The position numbers and the translations under genes were made by a program. This document shows, in pieces, positions 32,572 to 37,826 of a DNA stretch of 37,826 bases; positions within the stretch are counted from its first letter, which is position 1; every line of letters starts with the position of its first letter. The notes under the pieces were generated by a model. The model did not search any database. It saw only the letters and a list, made by a program, of their open reading frames with translations, and was not told the DNA's origin. This DNA is from Pseudobutyrivibrio sp. (GTDB lineage: Bacteria > Bacillota > Clostridia > Lachnospirales > Lachnospiraceae), in contig JAILAV010000218.1 of NCBI GenBank assembly GCA_024681435.1, positions 1-37,826 on the forward strand. The letters are read 5' to 3'.

Positions 32572-34066
32572 AATTGTTATTATTGGAACTGAGCCTCAGA
32601 AAGAATACATACTTATGTCTGAAGAGCCCATATCATTTGTTGATGCTATGAAAGAGCTGGGACTTAGCTTTTACAGACCATGCGGAGGCATAGGTAGATG
32701 TATGAGCTGTGCAATTAAGTTTGCTTATGGCATGCCACAGATGACAGCTGATGATGAGAGAGCACTGGATTTTTCGGATATGCGAGCAGGCTGGAGACTT
32801 GGCTGTAAATGCATTATAACCAGAGATTGTAAAATCGAAGTACCTGCATCTTTAGCATCAGAAATCACATCTGTTCTTGCAGACGAGGTTCAGGAAGATG
32901 CGGATTTAAGCAAGCTTGATATAGGAATTGCAGTGGATCTTGGAACCACCACTCTTGCAACGGCAATCGTTGATTTAGACACAGGTAAAATCCTTAGACA
33001 GCGCAACTGTACAAATTCACAGCTATCCTATGGAGCCGATGTTATGAGTCGTGTAAAGGCTGCAATGGAAGGTCATGGTGAGGAGCTTAAGAATTGCGTC
33101 AGAGATGATTTGATAAGACTTGGCGAAAAGATTCTTGGTGAGGATTTCCTCATGCATAAGGTTGTCTTTAGTGGCAATACCATCATGACTCATTTGTTCT
33201 TAGGATATACGGTAGATGGCTTTGCTAAATATCCTTTTGTGCCATACACATTGGATAGCGTTAGCTTTGTGGAAAAAGGCAGAAACATTTTCTTCATGCC
33301 GGGGATAAGTGCCTTTGTTGGAGGAGATATTGTTTCAGGTCTGTTTTATTTAAAAAAGAAATCAAAAAGTGACGACAGCTTCTTGTTTGTTGACTTAGGA
33401 ACAAATGCAGAGCTTGTTTTATATGATGGTGAAAATTATTGGTGCTCATCTGCATCGGCAGGCCCAGCCTTAGAAGGCGCAAGCTTAAGCTGCGGTGTCG
33501 CATCAGTTCGAGGAGCCATTAACCATCTGACTATTCAAAATGACAAGTGTAGCTTTACAACCATCGGCGGCGAGGCACCAATCGGTCTTTGCGGCAGTGG
33601 TGTAATTGATTTGATTCACGAGCTTCACAGAAACGGCATTATAGATGATGGCGGTTTACTGTTACCAGAGTACGCTGACAGTGGATATCCAATATCAGAT
33701 GGCGTAACAATTACCGGGGATGATATTCAGCAGGTTCTTTTAGCTAAAGCAGCTATATATTCTGCTATCGAATTACTTGCAAAAGAGGCTAATTGCTCCC
33801 TTGAAAATATTGACCATCTATATGTTTCTGGTGGACTAGGCGCGTCAATCGGTGTATGGGCAGCAGCAGGAATTGGAATTTTCCCAAAGGAGCTTTTGCC
33901 TAAGTTTGAAGCGGTAGGAAACACATCTCTTTTAGGTGCAATTGATTTTATCAATGATAATGATGAGGAAACTTTAAAAGATATTAAAGAAAAAGCAAAG
34001 GTTGTCATATTAAATGACAACCCTGAATTCGAAAAAATATTTATAGATAATCTGTATTTGAAGTAA
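32561..34066 (+). CDS. [2Fe-2S] ferredoxin / ASKHA-domain protein (RACo/DUF4445-like)
   Basis: Related to reductive activators of corrinoid proteins. The 501-residue protein has an N-terminal [2Fe-2S] domain with Cys41, Cys47, Cys50 and Cys82 or Cys84, and a C-terminal ASKHA ATPase region from ~125: IAVDLGTTTLATAIVD, FSGNTIMTHLF, VDLGTNAELVL, SAGPALEGAS and YVSGGLGASIG. It is shorter than typical RACo (~600). No corrinoid protein or methyltransferase is near, so the client is unknown and a different redox-linked role is possible. Overlaps the phosphodiesterase gene by 11 bases; its stop abuts that of the convergent M42 gene. Confidence 0.85.
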   Translation: MEIKIVIIGTEPQKEYILMSEEPISFVDAMKELGLSFYRPCGGIGRCMSCAIKFAYGMPQMTADDERALDFSDMRAGWRLGCKCIITRDCKIEVPASLASEITSVLADEVQEDADLSKLDIGIAVDLGTTTLATAIVDLDTGKILRQRNCTNSQLSYGADVMSRVKAAMEGHGEELKNCVRDDLIRLGEKILGEDFLMHKVVFSGNTIMTHLFLGYTVDGFAKYPFVPYTLDSVSFVEKGRNIFFMPGISAFVGGDIVSGLFYLKKKSKSDDSFLFVDLGTNAELVLYDGENYWCSSASAGPALEGASLSCGVASVRGAINHLTIQNDKCSFTTIGGEAPIGLCGSGVIDLIHELHRNGIIDDGGLLLPEYADSGYPISDGVTITGDDIQQVLLAKAAIYSAIELLAKEANCSLENIDHLYVSGGLGASIGVWAAAGIGIFPKELLPKFEAVGNTSLLGAIDFINDNDEETLKDIKEKAKVVILNDNPEFEKIFIDNLYLK

Positions 34067-35104
34067 TTACTTCACGTAATTTATCAGGAGTCGGAATGTG
34101 TTTTCGACTCCTTTTTTATGTGAGCGCTCGTAGCCGTGGCTAGCATAAACACCGGCACCGATAAGCCCGTGTTTTACATCGTAACCAGCCTTTAAAGCGG
34201 CATCTGCGTCAGAACCATAATGAGGATAAACATCTACCGCAAAATCGATATCGTTAGCTTTAGCAGTGTTAATGAGGGCTGATACCACATCGTAGCTGTA
34301 TGGGCCAGCGCTGTCTTTAGCACAGATGCTAACTTGAGTCTCTTTGCAGTCTAAGCCATCTCCAATGCAGCCCATATCAACAGAAAGAATCTCTGTAACA
34401 CCGGCAGGCACTGTACCGCAGGCGCCATGTCCTACCTCTTCATATACGGTGATATGATGATAGATTTTGCGCTCAGGTGTAATATTATTGTCTGCTAAAT
34501 ATTTAGCCTGACCAAGAAGAATACCAACCGATAGTTTGTCATCTAAGAAACGGCTCTTGATGTAGCCTGATTTAGTAACACGTGTGCGAGGCTCGAAGGC
34601 AACAATATCGCCAATCATAATGCCAAGCTTTTTAGTGTCATCTTTGCTATCAACTTCTTCATCAAGAACTACTTCCATGCAATCAAATTCTCTTGTTGTA
34701 GAAGAGTAGTCACCGTTAACGTGCACAGAGGCATTATTTAGCTGCAGTGTTCCTTCGTAAATCTGGCCATCTCTGGTGTAGATATGGCAGTTTTCAGACT
34801 CACCATTGTTTGGATTAAATCCCCCAAGAGGAGTGAGCTCAAGATTACCATTGTCCTTAATCTTAGAAACCATTCCACCAAGTGTATCCATGTGAGCCTC
34901 GATTAAAAGACCGTCGTTTTCATTCTTTCCACCAAGGTCAACAAGCACACCGCCTTTCGTAGTAAGGACAGGATTGTAACCGAGCTTCTTGTATTCTTCA
35001 ATTAAATGATTAGCAGCGTTTGCAGTAAAACCTGTAGGACTGTCTATTGCAAGAATAGCTTCAGTCTGTTCGACCATATAATCTGTATAATGTGTAGTAT
35101 CCAT
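34067..35104 (-). CDS. M42-family metallo-aminopeptidase
   Basis: Co-catalytic metal aminopeptidase of the FrvX/YsdC group, cytoplasmic and usually oligomeric. The 345-residue protein has the ligands His71 (EAHMDT), Asp in SRFLDDKLS, the catalytic and ligand Glu pair in YEEVGHG, Asp in SVDMGC, and His in YASHGYERSH. AGGAGG precedes the start on the minus strand. Its last ~15 codons also contain the plus-strand terminator of the opposite gene. It is a single-gene unit with a palindrome in its upstream region. Confidence 0.92.
   Translation of the reverse strand: MDTTHYTDYMVEQTEAILAIDSPTGFTANAANHLIEEYKKLGYNPVLTTKGGVLVDLGGKNENDGLLIEAHMDTLGGMVSKIKDNGNLELTPLGGFNPNNGESENCHIYTRDGQIYEGTLQLNNASVHVNGDYSSTTREFDCMEVVLDEEVDSKDDTKKLGIMIGDIVAFEPRTRVTKSGYIKSRFLDDKLSVGILLGQAKYLADNNITPERKIYHHITVYEEVGHGACGTVPAGVTEILSVDMGCIGDGLDCKETQVSICAKDSAGPYSYDVVSALINTAKANDIDFAVDVYPHYGSDADAALKAGYDVKHGLIGAGVYASHGYERSHKKGVENTFRLLINYVK
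34087..34117 (+). terminator. Rho-independent terminator for the plus strand, inside the M42 coding region
   Basis: Perfect 7-bp stem GGAGTCG (34087-34093) / CGACTCC (34105-34111), 11-base loop, six T. It ends transcription of the RACo-like operon but lies wholly within the 3' end of the minus-strand gene. Confidence 0.85.
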
Positions 35105-35132
35105 TGCAACCTCCTATTTTTAAAATTGATTG

Positions 35133-35149
35133 TGTAAAATTGGTTTACA
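35133..35149. promoter_or_regulatory. Palindrome upstream of the M42 gene (candidate operator)
   Basis: TGTAAA (35133-35138), 5-base spacer, TTTACA (35144-35149), 30-45 bases upstream of the minus-strand start. Position and form suit a repressor site; the regulator is unknown. Confidence 0.35.
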
Positions 35150-35189
35150 TCATTACTTTATTATGGTAAAGTGTACCTAATTAAAAAAG

Positions 35190-35261
35190 AGCTGGTGACG
35201 GGAATTGAACCCGTGACCCCTTCCTTACCAAGGAAGTGCTCTACCTCTGAGCCACACCAGC
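35190..35261 (-). tRNA. tRNA-Thr (anticodon GGT)
   Basis: Cloverleaf on the minus strand: acceptor GCTGGTG/CACCAGC, D arm with GGCTCAGAGGTAGAGC, anticodon stem CTTCC/GGAAG with loop TTGGTAA (anticodon GGT), and T arm GGGTTCAATTCCC. 72 bases, CCA not encoded. Confidence 0.95.
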
Positions 35262-35281
35262 TTGCTTTTTCAGCAAGAAAA

Positions 35282-35310
35282 AGCATATCAAAGTTATATC
35301 CCAATGTCAA
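35282..35310 (-). promoter_or_regulatory. Promoter of tRNA-Thr
   Basis: Read on the minus strand: TTGACA (35305-35310), 17-base spacer, TATGCT (35282-35287), 20 bases before the tRNA 5' end. It lies inside the lysA upstream region. Confidence 0.75.
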
Positions 35311-35352
35311 GGACAGAGGACCAATAAACACACTAGCGGAGATGAAATACTT

Positions 35353-36624
35353 ATGAAAACCCCATTTGTAAAAAAAGAGAAAATCCAGGAAATTATTAAG
35401 ACGATTCCAACACCATTTAATATCTATGATGAGAAGGGAATCAGAGAAAACGCAAGAGCTGTAAATGCAGCATTTAGCTGGAATAAAGGCTTTAAGGAAT
35501 ACTTTGCAGTAAAGGCAAATCCAAATCCATTTATCCTAAAGATTTTACAGGAAGAGGGCTGTGGTGTTGATTGTGCATCATATGTGGAGCTTGCTCTTTC
35601 TAATGAGTTAGGATTCAAGACAGACGATATCATGTTTTCATCTAACGATACTCCAGCATCAGAATTTCAGTATGCTGATGAGTTGGGGGTAATTGTAAAC
35701 TTAGATGATTTCACACACATTGATTTCTTTGAAAAGTCAGTAGGACATTTTCCTAAGAAGATGAGTTGCAGATACAATCCAGGTGGAGTTTACGAGCTTT
35801 CAAACGGCATCATGGACAACCCAGGTGATAGCAAATATGGTATGACAAAGGAGCAAATTTTTGAGGCATACCAGGTGCTTAGAGATAAGGGCGTAGAGGA
35901 GTTTGGTATCCACTCATTTCTTGTTTCTAACACTGTTACAAATGATTATTATCCAACTCTTGCAAGAGATTTGTTTGAGCTTATCGTTGAGCTTAAGGAA
36001 AAGACTGGAATCAAGCTTTCATTTGTTAATCTTTCTGGAGGTGTAGGAATTGCGTATAGACCAGACCAGACACCAAATGATATCGCTGTTATCGGCGAAG
36101 GAGTTCATAAGGCATACGATGAAGTTCTTGTGCCAGCTGGCATGGGAGACGTTGCAATTTTCACAGAGATGGGCCGTTTCATGATGGGACCATATGGTGG
36201 ACTTGTTACAACAGCCATCCATGAAAAGCACATTTATAAGGAATACATCGGTGTTGATGCTTGTGCCGTAGATTTAATGCGTCCAGCAATTTATGGTTCA
36301 TATCATCATCTTACAGTTCTTGGAAAGGAAAATGAGGCAGAGGATCATGTATATGATGTTACAGGTTCGCTTTGCGAGAACTGCGATAAATTTGCAGTAG
36401 ATAGACAGCTTCCTAAGATTGATATGGGAGACATTCTTTTCATCCACGATACAGGCGCCCACGGCTATTCAATGGGCTACAACTATAATGGTAAGCTTAA
36501 GAGTGCAGAAGTTCTTTTAAAGGAAGATGGAAGCTTTAAATTAATCCGTCGACCAGAGACTATTAAGGACTATTTAGCTACATTTGATGAGCTTGGCGTG
36601 GTTGACGGCATCCTTAAAAAGTAA
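35353..36624 (+). CDS. lysA: Diaminopimelate decarboxylase
   Basis: PLP enzyme that converts meso-diaminopimelate to lysine, the last step of lysine synthesis. The 423-residue protein has the PLP lysine Lys54 in YFAVKANPNP, the glycine-rich phosphate site VNLSGGVGIAYRP, and the C-terminal SLCENCDKFA and IHDTGAHGYSMGYNYNG typical of the family. The closest alternative would be a carboxynorspermidine decarboxylase, but the CENCD block and length favour LysA. CGGAGA lies about 11 bases upstream. It is a single gene with its own terminator. No strong promoter is evident; a TTTACA at 35144 with TAAAGT 17 bases on is a weak candidate. Confidence 0.85.
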   Translation: MKTPFVKKEKIQEIIKTIPTPFNIYDEKGIRENARAVNAAFSWNKGFKEYFAVKANPNPFILKILQEEGCGVDCASYVELALSNELGFKTDDIMFSSNDTPASEFQYADELGVIVNLDDFTHIDFFEKSVGHFPKKMSCRYNPGGVYELSNGIMDNPGDSKYGMTKEQIFEAYQVLRDKGVEEFGIHSFLVSNTVTNDYYPTLARDLFELIVELKEKTGIKLSFVNLSGGVGIAYRPDQTPNDIAVIGEGVHKAYDEVLVPAGMGDVAIFTEMGRFMMGPYGGLVTTAIHEKHIYKEYIGVDACAVDLMRPAIYGSYHHLTVLGKENEAEDHVYDVTGSLCENCDKFAVDRQLPKIDMGDILFIHDTGAHGYSMGYNYNGKLKSAEVLLKEDGSFKLIRRPETIKDYLATFDELGVVDGILKK

Positions 36625-36635
36625 TGATATAATTC

Positions 36636-36670
36636 ATATGGACTCCTAAAAAAAGGGGTCCATATTTTTC
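36636..36670 (+). terminator. Rho-independent terminator after lysA
   Basis: 11-bp stem with one G-T pair, ATATGGACTCC (36636-36646) / GGGGTCCATAT (36655-36665), followed by T-run. Confidence 0.9.
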
Positions 36671-36679
36671 ATTTTATTG

Positions 36680-36708
36680 TTGAAAATAATATGCCCTTTT
36701 AGTATACT
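36680..36708 (+). promoter_or_regulatory. Promoter of tRNA-Leu
   Basis: TTGAAA (36680-36685), 17-base spacer, TATACT (36703-36708), 11 bases before the mature tRNA. Confidence 0.75.
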
Positions 36709-36719
36709 AATTTTCGGAC

Positions 36720-36803
36720 GCCGGCATGTCGGAATTGGCAGACGAGGCAGACTCAAAATCTGTTGATGGCAACATCGTGTGGGTTCAAGTCCCACTGCCG
36801 GCA
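36720..36803 (+). tRNA. tRNA-Leu (anticodon CAA)
   Basis: Class II tRNA of 84 bases: acceptor GCCGGCA/TGCCGGC, anticodon loop CTCAAAA (anticodon CAA) on stem GCAGA/TCTGT, a long variable arm, T arm GGGTTCAAGTCCC, discriminator A. CCA not encoded. Confidence 0.95.
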
Positions 36804-36809
36804 TAAAGA

Positions 36810-36840
36810 AAGACTCAGCTTTTCGCTGAGTCTTATTTTT
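36810..36840. terminator. Terminator after tRNA-Leu, shared with the opposite gene
   Basis: 10-bp stem AAGACTCAGC (36810-36819) / GCTGAGTCTT (36825-36834), then T-run on the plus strand. It may also serve the minus-strand gene that ends at 36840. Confidence 0.85.
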
Positions 36841-37418
36841 TACTTCTTTTTAATTAAAAGTGAAAGAACTCCTAAAACGAATACAACTGCGCCTGAGCCA
36901 AATGCAAGTACTATTGTAAATGGAAATGGGCAAGTCTGAGGAATGGTTGTAGTTGTAATTAATTCTCCACAGACTTTGCAGTAGGTTTTACTTTCACCTT
37001 CTTGGAATAATGAAGCAGCCTTTGTAATCTCAGGTTTGCCAGCCATATGCCCTTTGGCATCAAAATCTTTTTTATAAGAATCGCCACATACTGAGCAAGT
37101 GTAAATATCATAGCCAGCCTCTGTGCAGGTAGACTCAACTCGCTCAGTCAGCTCATATGCATGAATATCAGTTATAGGAATAACCTCAGTTTTGGTTTCG
37201 CCAGTAAGAGAATTCTTGTATGTTACACTTCCTTCAGCTATGCATGTTGAGGGCGTTTTTTCTGTCTCTTCCCAAGCAGCTTCAATTTCTTCTTCAGAGT
37301 ATTTTGCTTCGGATGAATCTGGTGAGGTGGAATCAGCTCTTACTTCTACTATATTTAGTGCTAAACTCGTAAATATCACAAGTGCAAATATGCCAGCCGA
37401 TTTTATAAATCTCTTCAT
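36840..37418 (-). CDS. Small surface protein with Cys-rich repeats, unknown function
   Basis: A 192-residue protein with a signal peptide (hydrophobic residues ~9-22, likely cut after VRA), an acidic Ser/Glu-rich segment, and a C-terminal membrane helix ending in KKK. The middle holds repeats of the kind STCTEAGYDIYTCSVCG...GH common in Lachnospiraceae surface proteins: one full copy (residues ~95-125), a partial one with YCKVCGE after it, and a degenerate one before it. The CxxC pairs may bind zinc. AGAGG precedes the start on the minus strand. No neighbours explain its job. Confidence 0.7.
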   Translation of the reverse strand: MKRFIKSAGIFALVIFTSLALNIVEVRADSTSPDSSEAKYSEEEIEAAWEETEKTPSTCIAEGSVTYKNSLTGETKTEVIPITDIHAYELTERVESTCTEAGYDIYTCSVCGDSYKKDFDAKGHMAGKPEITKAASLFQEGESKTYCKVCGELITTTTIPQTCPFPFTIVLAFGSGAVVFVLGVLSLLIKKK

Positions 37419-37598
37419 TGTATTTCCTCTTTAGATTTCTATCAAATTTCAAACTAAATAATAAATATGGAAAGTCATTACTGTCGCTAGATTTATAAGA
37501 TGTTCCTGAAAGCTTAATCATTATATCATGACTTTAAGGATTTTTAATGAATTGCGAAGTTAAGAAAATGTCAGCGGTTTGGCGACTTATGATTTATA
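37419..37598. other. Non-coding A/T-rich spacer upstream of the repeat array
   Basis: About 180 bases without a convincing gene. It holds the upstream region of the minus-strand surface-protein gene; I see no clear promoter pair. One short open frame on the minus strand (37333-37521) overlaps that gene and has no support. Confidence 0.5.
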
Positions 37599-37825
37599 GT
37601 ATTAAAATAAAGCAATATTTGATTTTAATACTAAATTCAGTCGATTTTAGGCTTTGAAAATGCTTTAAAGTATTAAAATCAAATGAAAATCTCTTTTAAT
37701 ACCTTAAAATCGTTTTTTAGCGTATTAAAAATAAAAAATGCCAATATATAATACTCCGGCTAGGAATTTAGATAGAAAAAAGGCGCTTTTTGGTATTAAA
37801 ATCCAAAAAACGCCTTATTTAATAC
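37599..37825. repeat. Array of eight alternating copies of a GTATTAAAA motif
   Basis: Plus-oriented GTATTAAAA at 37599, 37670, 37722 and 37793 (all 9/9). Minus-oriented TTTTAATAC at 37623 (9/9), 37694 (9/9), 37746 (7/9) and 37817 (8/9). Orientations alternate strictly; each plus copy is followed by a minus copy exactly 24 bases later, giving four 33-bp elements GTATTAAAA-N15-TTTTAATAC. Element starts are 71, 52 and 71 apart. The N15 cores and the 38/19/38-base gaps are not conserved. It runs to the window end and may continue. It is unlike CRISPR because the core of the unit varies. Confidence 0.8.
37780..37816. repeat. Long hairpin over the fourth array element
   Basis: 14-bp arms with one mismatch, AAGGCGCTTTTTGG (37780-37793) / CCAAAAAACGCCTT (37803-37816); the 9-base loop TATTAAAAT is most of the array motif. 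No T-run follows. Confidence 0.7.
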
Positions 37826-37826
37826 T

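Noticed and set aside
35171-35356. Plus-strand open frame of 61 residues with an ATG at 35171
   Set aside because: It is translated antisense through tRNA-Thr; the GIEPVTPSLPRKCSTSEPH type sequence is the well-known false protein read from a tRNA complement.
37599-37825. CRISPR array
   Set aside because: The 33+38-base layout resembles repeat and spacer lengths, but the middle 15 bases of the 33-bp unit are not conserved, one interval is 52 instead of 71, and no cas genes are in the window.
37599-37825. Integron attC sites
   Set aside because: The inverted ends lack the GTTRRRY/RYYYAAC core and there are no cassette genes or integrase.

Overview
The window looks like chromosome of a low-GC, anaerobic, fermentative Firmicute of the Lachnospiraceae, close to the rumen Butyrivibrio/Pseudobutyrivibrio group. 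This rests on gene content and style: L-lactate dehydrogenase, an FprA-type flavoprotein, FabK rather than FabI, a six-gene Ech hydrogenase, tRNAs without encoded CCA, strong GGAGG ribosome sites and A/T-rich intergenic DNA. The species assignment is inference.

Layout. 1-3300: the end of a flavodiiron-type protein, ldh behind a repeat-bearing leader, and an orphan methyl-accepting chemotaxis protein. 3390-12990: a complete type II fatty-acid operon in the order acpP-accB-accC-accD-accA-fabH-fabK-fabD-fabG-fabF-fabZ-marR, with a promoter and a palindrome in front of acpP, a long hairpin between fabH and fabK, and an inverted repeat before the MarR regulator. AccD lacks the usual zinc ribbon. 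13100-18405: echABCDEF, a membrane [NiFe] hydrogenase that takes electrons from ferredoxin, reduces protons to H2 and pumps ions. 18482-25416: maturation genes hypF and hypC-hypD-hypE. Between hypF and hypC sit an ABC-2 transporter pair and a membrane-anchored protein with a NEAT-like domain. A pseudoknot-capable hairpin fills the hypD-hypE gap. 25460-27300: a CheY-like receiver with a loop insertion, then a minus-strand DUF4015 glycosidase-like protein. 27475-34066: a plus-strand run of a THUMP rRNA methyltransferase, a papain-family surface peptidase, an N-acetylmuramoyl-L-alanine amidase, an RdgB pyrophosphatase, a YfcE phosphodiesterase and a RACo-like ferredoxin/ASKHA protein. 34067-37826: an M42 peptidase (minus), tRNA-Thr (minus), lysA (plus), tRNA-Leu (plus), a small surface protein (minus) and an A/T-rich repeat array that reaches the window end.

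How the parts fit: sugars are fermented with reduced ferredoxin as an intermediate; Ech disposes of those electrons as H2 while conserving energy, and the Hyp proteins build the Fe(CN)2CO part of its active site. HypA, HypB and a hydrogenase endopeptidase are not in the window, and EchE has no cleavable tail. The fatty-acid operon supplies acyl-ACP and is probably controlled by its own MarR protein.

The most unusual items are: (1) the 37599-37825 array, eight copies of a 9-bp motif in strictly alternating orientation with start-to-start steps of 24, 47, 24, 28, 24, 47, 24, the sequence between them being unconserved; (2) the hypD-hypE RNA structure; (3) the fabH-fabK hairpin; and (4) the transporter/NEAT-like module inside the hyp cluster.
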